A stretch of 64,000 bases of DNA from Tritrichomonas musculus (Eukaryota > Parabasalia > Tritrichomonadida > Tritrichomonadidae), in assembly GCA_039105265.1 (NCBI GenBank), contig JAPFFF010000012.1, positions 1,240,001 through 1,304,000 of the forward strand, in the 5' to 3' direction. A model generated the notes under the pieces. That model searched no databases, was not told the origin of the DNA, and saw nothing but the letters and a program-made list of their open reading frames with translations. Position 1 is the stretch's first letter. Each line of letters opens with the position of its first letter. Of this stretch, positions 38,183 to 48,524 are shown piece by piece. The position numbers were made by a program, and so were the translations under genes.

Positions 38183-39294
38183 TAGTCAAACAATTTCTTA
38201 AACTTTTTCAAAGTGAATTTGGACATTTTTCATTCAATTAAATTTAATGATAAATTCCCAAAACGAAGAAGAAAAGTATTTGATAATTAATTCAGATAAT
38301 AATGGCCTGTAATTTTGGAAAAAATCAATACTCAATAGTAAATACAATATGTTTTAATTCTATCATAAATGATATTTTTGTCTATTGCAAAAGCTTAATG
38401 AATTTATATTATATTATTATTAGTTTGCTTCAAGTTTGGAATAGAAGTTTTTTCAGAAGTGATTTCTTTTATTAAAAAAAAAAAATGATGAAAACTTCAA
38501 TAATGAAATAAAAACTGGAGACCAACTTGCAATGATCATAGAAAGATAGCAGTCATAGTAATTTCTCAAAGATTGTGAATTATGAGAATTGCTTATAAAA
38601 GCATAGGCAAAGATTCATATCAAAAAATGTGTTTATTAAAATAAAAACTCCAAACAGCCAAAAACAACAATAATTATAATAACTCATATAATAACAATGA
38701 CTTCTTTTAAAAGAAATATTAAATGCAAATGAGCCTTAACTATAAATTAATTCAATCACAAGATTCTGCTTCTTGGAAAAGCTCATTTGCATTTAATATA
38801 TCGCTCATGAGCGATGTTTTCACTATAGACCATTATAATTGACACAATATTGTTTCTGCAAATTTTATCTTTTGTATCTGATTCAAGTTTTCAATATGTC
38901 TGTGAACGGTTTTTTAAGGCACATATTTTTGGTTTATTTAATTTGATGTGTTATAATGCAATTTTCATGATTCTTCTTGTCATTTTCTTCTTGTAAAGCA
39001 GTGGGTTGGAAGAATCTATTTTTCTTCTTCATTTCAAAATCATTTTGAGAGCAATCACTAATAGCATTTTTAATAATGATATTGTGAAAAAAGTTGATTT
39101 TGAACTGTGGAAAAGTATTGTTAATCAAGTTCATTGGATAAGTTGTGATATCAACACTTATAATATCAATTGCTTTTTTCTATCTCTTTCTTTTATTCAA
39201 CTCCTTCTCATTTTCGAATGTAAAGATCCAGATAAATCTAAAAAGAATCTAAATTTCTTCAGATGAACTATTTAATGATTAAAAAAAAGTATTT
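38183..39294. other. Intergenic region upstream of tRNA-His with hairpin and palindrome
   Basis: Just over 1 kb. Holds the inverted repeat 38716-38798 and the 16-bp palindrome 38800-38815 (separate entry). Small frames at 38934-39134 (-) and 39006-39266 (+) overlap on opposite strands and look like chance. Confidence 0.6.
38716..38815. repeat. Inverted repeat plus perfect 16-bp palindrome
   Basis: attaaatgcaaatgagc (arm 38716-38734) is inverted exactly at 38781-38798, leaving a 46-bp loop. It is followed at once by the perfect palindrome atcgctcatgagcgat (38800-38815). It could fold as two adjacent hairpins in RNA or be the footprint of a small mobile element. Confidence 0.75.
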
Positions 39295-39365
39295 GGGTAA
39301 GCCGTGAATCGAACACGGGTCTATTGAGCCACAATCAATAATGCTAACCATTACACTACTTACCC
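39295..39365 (-). tRNA. tRNA-His (anticodon GTG)
   Basis: On the minus strand the acceptor stem GGGTAAG pairs with CTTACCC. The D arm contains TAATGGTTAG, the anticodon stem is ATTGA/TCAAT with loop TTGTGGC (anticodon GTG, His), and the T arm is CCGTG-TTCGATT-CACGG. CCA is not encoded, as expected for a eukaryote. The genomic base before position 1 is G, so the G-1 identity base of tRNA-His could come from the transcript, though eukaryotes usually add it by enzyme. The internal A/B boxes serve RNA polymerase III. No intron. 71 nt. Confidence 0.93.
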
Positions 39366-39446
39366 CCTAATTTTATTAAAATTAGAGAATATATTTGTAA
39401 GTAATCATAAATAAAATGTAAAAAAAGATTTTTTTATTTCAAAATT

Positions 39447-39454
39447 TCATTAGA
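39447..39454 (+). promoter_or_regulatory. Candidate initiator (Inr), TCATTAGA
   Basis: TCATTAGA immediately precedes the ATG at 39455 and is the best TCAYTA match in the window. It would give a 5' leader of about six bases, within the very short range known in trichomonads. Confidence 0.4.
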
Positions 39455-40900
39455 ATGAAAACTGATAGAATCACTCTTTCATCTGAAGGTTTAAAAAATA
39501 TTGTGAAAAATTCCAGCTCTAATGATAGAGAATTCAGTTTTATTTTTTCGAAACAAGAAATTAAGATGAACAATATAAATGCAGAATTTATATCACCAGC
39601 TGTCTCTAAGCTTCACTACTCAGATCCAACTGTTAACTTTATTAATTTTGATAATCTTTTCAATAAACTAAATCCTACTGTTTTTTAAAAATTATTGACT
39701 CAAGATATAATAACTCATTTCGTAAACTTATCTAATGGTGATTCAATTGATATTAGCAAAAATCAAGTGTTCTCAATGCAATTGCTTTCAATTCTCATAG
39801 AAAATGAAGAATTATTTTCAAAACTTGAACAAATTAATCCACTCATCAATGAAAACAATTTGTCCAAATATATCAGCAATTTAAAATTTTTATATTTTTT
39901 TAATAAATCATCGAGATATTTTAATTTCTCAAAAATTATTGATTTCGTAGCACGTTCTTTCTACTGTATCGATCAGAACGAATTATTAAAGCTTCCAAGA
40001 AATATTCTTTACATGATTGTTCGAAACCCATCCCTTAGGCTCAGAAATGAAGATTCATTACTAGATTTTATTAATAAAATTTTCTCCAATAAACAAAGCA
40101 AAAATAAAGTTAAAGGTGCTACAATACTTGATTTTTATGAAACAATTGAATTTAATGCACTAAGCGAAAATAAGTTTAAAGAATTTATTGAAAAATTTGA
40201 GCCAAGTGAAATATCAAATACTTTATGGTATAAACTTACTGATTGTTTTTACTGCAATTCTTATTCTCGTTCAAAAAAGAATACATACCGCTATTCTAAA
40301 TCGCCAATATCTGATGATTACTTTTTAAGTAAGAAAATTAATACTTCAGAAAAAAAGAATTTTCAATTTTTTGAGTTTGATGGAGATAATAGTCATTCAT
40401 TCCAAGGAATTATTTATCACCTAACACAAATAGCTGGTGGCAATGTTCATGAAAATGGAATCGTCGAAGTTTCGGCTATATCTTCTTGTCGTGGTCATGA
40501 ACCGAAATGTGCTGTTGATTTAGATAGTATGAACTACTTTGCATGCGATGGAGGTCCAAATCAATGGTTGAGGTATGATTTCAAAGAATTAAAGGTTCAT
40601 CCAACCCATTATTCAATTAGATCCCGTAACAGTGGAAGCAAAGGATTTTATCACCTAAAGAGCTGGGCAATTGAAGGATCAAATTCTGATGATGATGATA
40701 ATTGGGTAATTCTAGACCAAAGAAATAATGTTACTTGTCTTGACAACAAGAATTCTATATATACGTTTAAGATTGATCAATCATTATCTCGAGAAGATTA
40801 TTATAGATATATAAGATTAAGGCAAACTGATGTGAATACAGGTGGAAATGATAGCTTAAGATTTTCTGCACTCGAGTTTTTCGGAGCTGTTAAATCATAA
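39455..40900 (+). pseudogene. BTB/BACK/discoidin gene interrupted by one in-frame stop
   Basis: Codons 1-77 encode the N-terminal half of a BTB-like domain (REFSFIFSKQEIKMNNINAEF). TAA at 39686 stops it, and the same frame resumes (KLLTQDIITHFVNLSNGDS) and runs to 40900. The downstream part has the rest of the BTB fold, a BACK-like region (NELLKLPRNILYMIVRNPSLR) and an F5/8 type C domain at about 270-480 (IVEVSAISSCRGHEPKCAVD; NQWLRYDFKELKVHPTHYSI; LKSWAIEGSN; YYRYIRLRQT). The single stop sits next to a T6/A5 run. Everything else is intact, so this is either a very young pseudogene, a sequence error, or a case of stop read-through. It has no coiled coil, unlike the intact relative at 36515. 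Confidence 0.85.
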
Positions 40901-40950
40901 AAGTAATCATTTATTATCTTATATATTTTGAATAAAAAAAGTTTTTATTG

Positions 40951-40955
<5 letters not shown>

Positions 40956-40984
<29 letters not shown>
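40956..40984. repeat. Poly-A tract (29 A)
   Basis: 29 consecutive A in the convergent spacer between the broken BTB/discoidin gene and the DMXL-like gene. Similar homopolymers lie in other spacers (15041, 22439, 27663, 60736). Confidence 0.9.
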
Positions 40985-40986
<2 letters not shown>

Positions 40987-41147
40987 ATCAAGAAACAATT
41001 TAACATTTTATTTCAATGAAATGTTATAGATTTATTTATAAAAAAAAAAAGAATTGGTAAAAAAAATATAAACGGTCGTTATTTTTATAAATTTTTTTCT
41101 TTTTAATTAATTCCACACAAATTACTATTAATTATTTTAATACATTT

Positions 41148-44100
41148 TCACATTGGACTTGGGCTAGTTTTGGTCCATACATGAATATGTGAAGAATAGC
41201 CGCAAGCAACAATTGTCTGCTTAGATACAGCCAAGCTGAAAATTCCTCTTTTTCTCGACTTTGCGTCATAATTTGGCAGCACGTCGTCCAGCTGGTCGAT
41301 CACGGCGAATGACTGGGTGTCGGCGATCACGACCTTGTTGTCCATTCCTCCCGTTACGAAGAAGCTGCCCGAGTCGTCAAATCTAACCGCCGTAACCGCC
41401 TGATTATTGTACGGCAAATTTCCGAGTCTCAGGCCGGTTCTCACGTCGAAAATTGCCGCCGAGCCGTCTGCGTGGCCGGACAGAACGAGCGGCCCGAGGA
41501 CGTCGATTGGGATCTTAGTTCTTGGCAGAGGCAGCGACTTTCCGGTGTCAAAAACTGCCACAGGCTGGTCGCCGACCAAAATGTCGTAAATCAGCAAAGA
41601 AGCCTGCCTCTTGCCAGCCGTGAAGGTTGTGCTTTGCGCGATGCTCCTGTTCTGGTACGGGGAGTTCACCATTGGGCTGATGCTGTGGAGGTTGTCGACA
41701 GAGGGACTCGCCTTCGGAAGGTTTGCTTGGTACTGGTACTTCGTCTTTGCGAGTGTTGGCGTCGTCGGCTTCGGAATCGACGGGATTGAAGGCGCGGCGT
41801 TTGCATTGGAAGGCGAAGCGGACGATGATCGGCCGAACGGCTCCTTGAATGGTTCGTTGTTCGGGCTGCTGCAGACGACGAATTGGTTGTCGTTGTTGAG
41901 CCAGCTGATTGAAGCGATCTGCGACTGAATGTTGAACGAATGAAAGCCAACGAAGTCTGACACGCAGACCCTTCCTCGATTGTCGAGTGAGCAAATTCTG
42001 TCGCCTGTGGAATTGAATTGAATTGACCTTATTTTGAAGTCTCCTTTGAAAAACTTGGCAACATTCAACGCTTGCGAAGAATTGACTCCATTTTGATCGT
42101 TGAACTTCCAATAGTGCAAGTTGCCCATTGAATCGCCTGAGACGAAGCATCCCTTCGATGGGTGCGACGAAACACAGGTTGCTTTGACGGTTTTGGCGGT
42201 TTGTCCGTTAGCTTTTGGCCATTTTACGTCAAAAGATCTCGTGAGAAGGACTTCCTGCGTCACTTTCTGCCATCGTGCAATCTTCTGCTGCGTCAGGAAT
42301 GAAAGGAGAGGCGACTGGAATTCATCTTCGTAGTGTGACTGATCATGCGAAGGCGAATTGAACTTAAAACCGTCAATTTCAGTGTGCTTAAGTTCGTGCT
42401 CGGCGATGCTGTAGCTCATGTCTCTCGACATGCTCGGATTGATTGCGTGCAGCGTGATGACCTGCTTGGCAGCGATTGCGATTTGCTGGTTGTCGCAGCG
42501 ATCAATGCAGACATCGTAGACGTGGCTGCTGTTCGTCTTGATGTTGTATGAAGCTGTGTAATTGAATGAATAATTGGCCATACTGCTGGCATTATTTTGG
42601 CTATTGACTTTTGGTGATGTGAAAAATGGTGATGTGAATTTGTCAGCCAATGAAAGCGCCCATGTTCGGCTCTCCCTGGTGTGTCGCATTCGCTCGATGT
42701 TCTGGCATTTGAGGCCTGCCGAATCGAGGTCTTTGGCAATCTCTGCTTGAGAGAATCTGAACGACTTGATCTTGCGATACATGAGTCGGTGTCTGTGGTG
42801 AAGGAAAGAAGTGAAGATTGTTGGATTTGAATTTGTCAGCAGTTCATTCAAAACCGTCAACATCCTGTCAAAAGCAACAAAACAGGCAAGTTCTTTGTCA
42901 CTTTTTGTAGGAACAACGTTGGGACAAATGACAGAGAAAAAGTCAGGCAAATCATCTTCATCTTTATTGATGCTCGTGCTGTAAAATTCATTGCCACGCT
43001 CTTCTTCCTCGTCACTTGAACTGTAGTTGTCTGTGTCGATGATGTTGATGAGCGTGTCGCTTCGATCTACATTCAATTCTTTTGCATGCAAATTTTGGTT
43101 TTTAAAGACGTTTTTCTTAATTTTTGAGAAGGACGATGATTGTGAGATTTGTGAGACAATATTGAATGAGTTAACTGAATTTGATTTGATGATGTGATGT
43201 CCTGCATTCAAATTTGGATTTGAATAATGTTTCACCTTCTTATGTGAATTTAATAGGTCATGAGCACTTTTCTTAAACGTCTTTATCAGTGGATTGTTTT
43301 CTTCGTCTTCTGATGTCATCAACTCGTTGTAATGATCAAGAACGGTTATGATGTAAAGTGGGTCAAAATTGAATTGAATGATGGGGGCCATCCAGGTGAA
43401 GTCAGACAATGAAAAAGTGATGCTGAACATGATCATGGAAATGATGTGAAGTGACTGTGGAAGTGCAAGAAGTTCTTTCGCTACACATAACAAAAATTGA
43501 ATTGTTTGCTTTGAGAATTTGCGGTTGTAAAGCTCTGAAAGTAAAGTGATGATGTACTCTTCAGATAGCAAAAGTGGATCAGCATAAATGGACTCAAAGT
43601 TGTCTGCAAGAAACATGTCCGATATGGTTGACTTAAAGTCAGATTTGACTACTTTTTGATCGTCTTTTTCAACATTGAAATTTTCTTCTTCTTCTTCTTC
43701 ATCACTTGAAAAGTCATCAAAATCAAGGTTGTCATCAATGTCATCAATGCCTGCACCGAAAGAGAAGCTAAACTCATCATTCTTGCTTTTGTCATTATCG
43801 TCATTATTTGGCACTTTTTTATCTTTGTTTTTTTCTGTTTCTTTTTCTTTTTGTTGCGGAGTGAATGCTGTGTTGTTTTCATTAAGGTTGACGTTGATTG
43901 CTGTCTCATTGTTGATGTACTTGATGATGAGGTAAGGAATCTTTTGTATGTCGAGTAAGTATCTACGATAGAAGTGGAATTTCAATCTTCTCAACATTTC
44001 GAATTTGCTCGCATTAATCATCAATGATATCTGCTCTCTAATCAAGTCGAATTGATGAATAACGTCAGCGTTTTCATCAACGATTTCTTGGTCTCCGATG

Positions 44101-47100
44101 AAATATTTATGAAGTTTGATTTTCTTGAATTTAAACTTCGAAATCGTTTCGATTGCCTTTTCTTTGCTTGCCTCATCACTTGACCACCAAAAAGAGTAGA
44201 AATCTTCCTTTTTGATCAACGACTGCCAGTTTTGGTAGCCGATTAAACGAGCAATAAGAATGACAAGGAAAGGATTCTGATCATCGTTGCTTAGAGCAGA
44301 AATTGCTTGAGTTGTCATGCCTCTCAAAATGAAGAACATCGCAGCCAGTGAAAAACGATGCTGTCCATAAGCAGCGAAAGCACTTTTTTCAATTTTTTCA
44401 TTTTTGGTGCTTTCAATGTTCTCGAGGAAAGACGATATTTTGTTGTTGTTGTGGCTTCTCTTTGCTATTTTGGCAGCGAATGTCTTCTTGTCAAGAATGA
44501 CGCAGAGAAGAACGAAGGCGTCAAAATCATAGTTCGATGCATCCGGCGCAGGAATGTTATCGAGAATAAACTTGTCAATTGTCTTCTTCAGGACAAGATC
44601 GTTCTTCATCCACAGCGGCAAATATGACTTGCAAATCTCAGTGATCGATTTGAATGACAAAATTTGGGCTAGGTTGGACTGGTCGGTGGAAAGAAGGCCC
44701 CAAATCGATAGGAATGAAATGCTCTTTTGAATGCATTTGTTGACTTTTTTCTTCAAATCTTTTGGCGCAATTTGAAGCAAATTTTTCTCTTGAATTTGTC
44801 CTCGCTTCTCAACGCTCTCAATCAGCTTTAGCACCAATGAATTCATCCTCTTTGAATGCAAGTGAATGACTAGCATTGAAAAAATGAACTTCATTCCGTA
44901 CTCATCAACATTCTGCCAATTCTTCGGTAAAGAATTCCAAAACTCGTCAAAATAAGGAAGTTCTTTTTTAACTTTTTCAATAGAATTTGAATTAGTATTC
45001 AAATTTGAATCATTATTTAAATTTGAATCATTATTTAAATTTGAATCAGTATTCAAATTTGAATTTGGTTCTGTGATTTTTTCTGGTTCTATGGTTGGTG
45101 ACGGTTTCAGATGGAATGATTCAGTTTCAATGTGAGTGAGAAATGAGTTCAATGTCGGCTTTTTGTTGTTGATGAAATCTTGTATGACAGAAAAGTGACA
45201 GAGAGAAAGCATTGTTGTGTAGACGGCGTCATCGTCGACAGGAAGTGGCAGAGGAAACATTTCCTTAGGCAGATAGAGGCGGAACAGCACGTGTTTTGTT
45301 GACACTATGAGAGACTTGTTAATGTAGCTCATTGCCGTTATGTGAGTCGATTGAATTGACGTCAGTTTTGTGAACTCTTGGCTGCTCAGCGTGAAGAAAG
45401 TGATGCTTCTCTTTGAGGCGACGGCGAGCAAGAGCTTTGGCAGAAAGATGATTGAATTATTTTCATGATGCAAAGATAAGATGTGATTGTATTGGCCGTC
45501 TTGAAAGATGTAAACTTGGATGTCTTCATCCGAAGCAGCGGCAAATAAATCAGTAGAATGGAAGGCGACTTTATCTACCTGAAAATCAGGCGGATTTACA
45601 ACCGGAAAAGTTGTTATCACAAATTTATCACTATCATTCGAATCCTCATTTATAAAGGCAATTACAGCTCTGCCGTCATTTGACAATAAGAAGCCGACGA
45701 CCATTTTATTTATATCCACAAATTTCTTAAAAATTGGCTCAAAATCAAGTTTGTATGAAGCAAGAGAAACGTTTTTGTCATCCGTGATTTGAGACAACGA
45801 AACAACATTAGAAACAACGGAAACGCCGAAATACTTCTTCACTTTGTCTGTTTTAATGTTATAAATGAATTCAAATTGACTTTCTCTGATTGCTTCAACT
45901 TTAACCAAACTCCAGTTGACGAGTTTGTTGTCTTCCATTTTTGTCAAAATGTGATTGAATTCATTCGTCTCAATTGACTTGATATTGGAGCTGATGAAAG
46001 AGACACGATAGGGAACCGTTGTCAAAACCGACGCATCACCGATCTCGATGTAATGAAAAGACAACGATTTCTTTGAAAATAAAGTCAAAGTGATCAACAT
46101 TTTGAATTGATTTTCAATGAAGTCATCACGATAGTCAGCAATTGCAAAATAACGTATTTTTTCATCATTGAAATCTTCAGAAACGAGGTCGCCATTGAAT
46201 GAGATATCGGTAATACAATTACTATTGGTTAAGTTATTTTTATTCTTGTTCTTAACTTTGGTCTTATCGGTGTCACTTTTGCCGGTTTGGTCATTCAATT
46301 TAAAGTGAGTGATTTCGCTCAATTGCGGCTGATTGTTCTCTTTAAAAACGTATATTAAACCGTTTTTAAGGCCAACTACAATGTTGCACGGATAGGATTT
46401 GCTTAGAGGAAAGACAGAACTGTTGGAGGACTGTGCTGCATGAAAGTGCTGAGGTTGGTGGTGTCCATCAATTGGGAAGCAAAAACATGAAAATAAAATT
46501 TGTTGGTCAAAATGAAACCATGATTTTTGATGTAAATTGAGAGAGTCTGTTTGTTCTTCCCAAACCCGAATTATGCCATCTTCTGTGGCTGTGACACATA
46601 TTAACGTCTCTGATAGTCCCCACTTGAAATCAATAAGATTCGACCGAATTGGAAGGTTCGAATGTTGCTTTTCTCGAAACGGATAAAACCAAATTTCAGG
46701 GTATTTTTCACCAATTGTAAAGATGGTCAAAGCTCGACCACAAGGTGAAATTGAGAGTTCAGTAAATTTTTCTTCATTTTGATCCGTTAATTTTTTTGGT
46801 TCTCTCTTCTTTGTTAAAAAGTCATCAATGCTTAACTGAAAAAGGGTTTTATCGTAAATATAGAAGATAAATCGATTACTAGCTGCTAATGATATCGGAG
46901 TACAATTAATATTATATGAACCAATTGGACCAGATGAAAATGAATTACGTAAGTAAGCATATAATATGCCATTCTTATTAAGGCAAAATAAATAATTCGT
47001 TCCTGAAAAAGTAAGAGAAATAACTGGAGATGTAGCATCTGGAGTTGGTATCGTAATGCGTGAAAAATCAGTTCGATTTACAATGTTTATTAATGATTCA

Positions 47101-47213
47101 CAGCCAAAAGCAAAATATGTGGGTTTAAAAGGCGATGGAAGTGTTGCTGAAAAAGTTTGAAGGCGATTGGGGGACAACGCAATTACTTGAGAATATTCTA
47201 ACTTTGAGCTCAT
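41148..47213 (-). CDS. DMXL/Rav1-like giant WD40 protein (V-ATPase assembly, RAVE type)
   Basis: 2021 residues. The N-terminal 650 residues are degenerate WD40 blades (ISLTFSGTNYLFCLNKNGIL; RVWEEQTDS). Around 930-1000 the segment KIEKSAFAAYGQHRFSLAAMFF, then QNPFLVILIARLIG, follows the conserved Rav1p-C/DMXL pattern of an Ala-rich helix pair ending in VIARLYE. About 1130-1180 is acidic. Residues 1630-2015 form a C-terminal WD40 propeller (CFVSGDSMGNLHYWKF; LVLSGHADGSAAIFDVRTG; FFVTGGMDNKVVIAD). In other eukaryotes Rav1/DMXL scaffolds reassembly of the V-ATPase on acidic organelles; I infer the same here. At 44995-45067 short 18-21-bp repeats encode a run of SNLNTDSNLNND. The 3' end of the gene (41280-42800) is far richer in G+C than its 5' end. 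Confidence 0.75.
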   Translation of the reverse strand: MSSKLEYSQVIALSPNRLQTFSATLPSPFKPTYFAFGCESLINIVNRTDFSRITIPTPDATSPVISLTFSGTNYLFCLNKNGILYAYLRNSFSSGPIGSYNINCTPISLAASNRFIFYIYDKTLFQLSIDDFLTKKREPKKLTDQNEEKFTELSISPCGRALTIFTIGEKYPEIWFYPFREKQHSNLPIRSNLIDFKWGLSETLICVTATEDGIIRVWEEQTDSLNLHQKSWFHFDQQILFSCFCFPIDGHHQPQHFHAAQSSNSSVFPLSKSYPCNIVVGLKNGLIYVFKENNQPQLSEITHFKLNDQTGKSDTDKTKVKNKNKNNLTNSNCITDISFNGDLVSEDFNDEKIRYFAIADYRDDFIENQFKMLITLTLFSKKSLSFHYIEIGDASVLTTVPYRVSFISSNIKSIETNEFNHILTKMEDNKLVNWSLVKVEAIRESQFEFIYNIKTDKVKKYFGVSVVSNVVSLSQITDDKNVSLASYKLDFEPIFKKFVDINKMVVGFLLSNDGRAVIAFINEDSNDSDKFVITTFPVVNPPDFQVDKVAFHSTDLFAAASDEDIQVYIFQDGQYNHILSLHHENNSIIFLPKLLLAVASKRSITFFTLSSQEFTKLTSIQSTHITAMSYINKSLIVSTKHVLFRLYLPKEMFPLPLPVDDDAVYTTMLSLCHFSVIQDFINNKKPTLNSFLTHIETESFHLKPSPTIEPEKITEPNSNLNTDSNLNNDSNLNNDSNLNTNSNSIEKVKKELPYFDEFWNSLPKNWQNVDEYGMKFIFSMLVIHLHSKRMNSLVLKLIESVEKRGQIQEKNLLQIAPKDLKKKVNKCIQKSISFLSIWGLLSTDQSNLAQILSFKSITEICKSYLPLWMKNDLVLKKTIDKFILDNIPAPDASNYDFDAFVLLCVILDKKTFAAKIAKRSHNNNKISSFLENIESTKNEKIEKSAFAAYGQHRFSLAAMFFILRGMTTQAISALSNDDQNPFLVILIARLIGYQNWQSLIKKEDFYSFWWSSDEASKEKAIETISKFKFKKIKLHKYFIGDQEIVDENADVIHQFDLIREQISLMINASKFEMLRRLKFHFYRRYLLDIQKIPYLIIKYINNETAINVNLNENNTAFTPQQKEKETEKNKDKKVPNNDDNDKSKNDEFSFSFGAGIDDIDDNLDFDDFSSDEEEEEENFNVEKDDQKVVKSDFKSTISDMFLADNFESIYADPLLLSEEYIITLLSELYNRKFSKQTIQFLLCVAKELLALPQSLHIISMIMFSITFSLSDFTWMAPIIQFNFDPLYIITVLDHYNELMTSEDEENNPLIKTFKKSAHDLLNSHKKVKHYSNPNLNAGHHIIKSNSVNSFNIVSQISQSSSFSKIKKNVFKNQNLHAKELNVDRSDTLINIIDTDNYSSSDEEEERGNEFYSTSINKDEDDLPDFFSVICPNVVPTKSDKELACFVAFDRMLTVLNELLTNSNPTIFTSFLHHRHRLMYRKIKSFRFSQAEIAKDLDSAGLKCQNIERMRHTRESRTWALSLADKFTSPFFTSPKVNSQNNASSMANYSFNYTASYNIKTNSSHVYDVCIDRCDNQQIAIAAKQVITLHAINPSMSRDMSYSIAEHELKHTEIDGFKFNSPSHDQSHYEDEFQSPLLSFLTQQKIARWQKVTQEVLLTRSFDVKWPKANGQTAKTVKATCVSSHPSKGCFVSGDSMGNLHYWKFNDQNGVNSSQALNVAKFFKGDFKIRSIQFNSTGDRICSLDNRGRVCVSDFVGFHSFNIQSQIASISWLNNDNQFVVCSSPNNEPFKEPFGRSSSASPSNANAAPSIPSIPKPTTPTLAKTKYQYQANLPKASPSVDNLHSISPMVNSPYQNRSIAQSTTFTAGKRQASLLIYDILVGDQPVAVFDTGKSLPLPRTKIPIDVLGPLVLSGHADGSAAIFDVRTGLRLGNLPYNNQAVTAVRFDDSGSFFVTGGMDNKVVIADTQSFAVIDQLDDVLPNYDAKSRKRGIFSLAVSKQTIVACGYSSHIHVWTKTSPSPM

Positions 47214-48524
47214 GAAAATATTTTATATCATGAGTATTTGACCTTTATTTGTCCTTTAACCGAATATCTAGTTTTTTTATATTTCTTTGAAATTTTTCTT
47301 ATTATAATAGAAAATTCTTTACCAGATAAAATATAATCCATAGAAATAAAATCTGATATTGAAGAAAAAAAAGAAACATTCAATCCATTATATCTTGAAG
47401 AAAAATTATAAGAAGTCTGTATAAATATATATATTTGAAATTTAAAATACAATTAAAAAAGAATTAATTTAAAATTTTGTAATTTATTTAATATTAAATG
47501 TAATTTTTGATCGAAATATCGATTTTTTGAGGTCAATCACACTAAAAAAAAAAAAATGTTTTAAAGAACATATCCTTTGGTTATTTCCCAAATTTTATTA
47601 ATTTAATTATAATGTCTATAAAAATGTATCTGAAATTTGATATGTGCATTTATTCAAAGATAGTTTTATTCAATATCAGTTAAAGATTTGATTTTATTAA
47701 TGTAAATATATTATTCATGACCACAATTATGTGAATGAAAAAGCAAACTATAAGTTTTTGAATAAGCATTCAATCTATTATATAATTTTTTCATCCATAC
47801 TTTTATATATTAACAATAATGTGGTTGTAACAGCTTACATTAAAATAAAGTCGGATTCAATTAGCTTGGGACAAACTTTTTAAATTACCATAGAAATCCA
47901 TTCAAAAGTGTCCCAAGCTGCATGCAAGAAATTCAGAGATACTCAGAAAATGAAAAAGTGTCAAGCTCAAATAAAACGAAAATTAAAAAAGAAAACTTTA
48001 GAAGAAGTCTTTTTATTGAGACCTAAAAGATAAAATTGAAAGTGGATAGGGATAGTTCTATGACTTTTTCTATGAAAACTCGTCTGGACAGTAAAACCTA
48101 GCATTAATCTTATTTACTTGGCTTTAAATAGTCAATAACCACTTTTTGGCAACTGGTCACTTGGAGCTATAAAATGCTTTAATACTGGTCATTTCCAACC
48201 TAAAATGACCATCAATTTAAAGCCTAGCTTATTTATAATAATTCAAGAAATTTCTATCTGGAGCATAAATATCTATTCTCGAGATGTTTTAAAGAGGTGA
48301 TTCTTTTTTAAAAATGCTTTTTTTGCGTATGATTTATTCATATTGCTCTTCTTGGCTTAAAATAAATGAGATTTTATTAGTATTCAATTGAAAATTTTGT
48401 TTTTCACTTTTATCAGAATTTTTTTGAGAGAATGTCCTAAGCATTTTGAATCCGACTTTAAAATAAAATATTATAATAGAAATTAAATATTACTAGATAA
48501 GAAAATTACTTATTTTATGCTTTT
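47214..48524. other. Intergenic region holding a MITE-like element
   Basis: 1.3 kb between two minus-strand genes. About half is the TA-flanked inverted-repeat element at 47847-48460. The remainder is AT-rich; the frame at 47228-47452 (-) looks like chance. Confidence 0.65.
47847..48460. mobile_element. TA-flanked non-coding inverted-repeat element (MITE-like), family A
   Basis: The ends are near-perfect inverted copies: left taAAGTCGGATTCAATTAGC and, read in reverse complement, right taAAGTCGGATTCAAAATGC. They continue to GGGAC/AGGAC and give 25-bp terminal repeats with about four mismatches. Both ends abut TA, the target duplication of Tc1/mariner elements. The 610-bp interior has no transposase frame. 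A diverged copy of interior sequence lies at about 54660-54780 in the opposite orientation. Confidence 0.75.

Noticed and set aside
41407-42739. Overlapping 100-200-codon frames at the GC-rich end of the DMXL-like gene
   Set aside because: High G+C removes stop codons in all frames; the WD40 frame explains the region.
47228-47452. 74-codon minus-strand frame just upstream of the DMXL-like gene
   Set aside because: Ile/Lys/Tyr/Ser-rich, without motif, in the promoter area; most likely chance.
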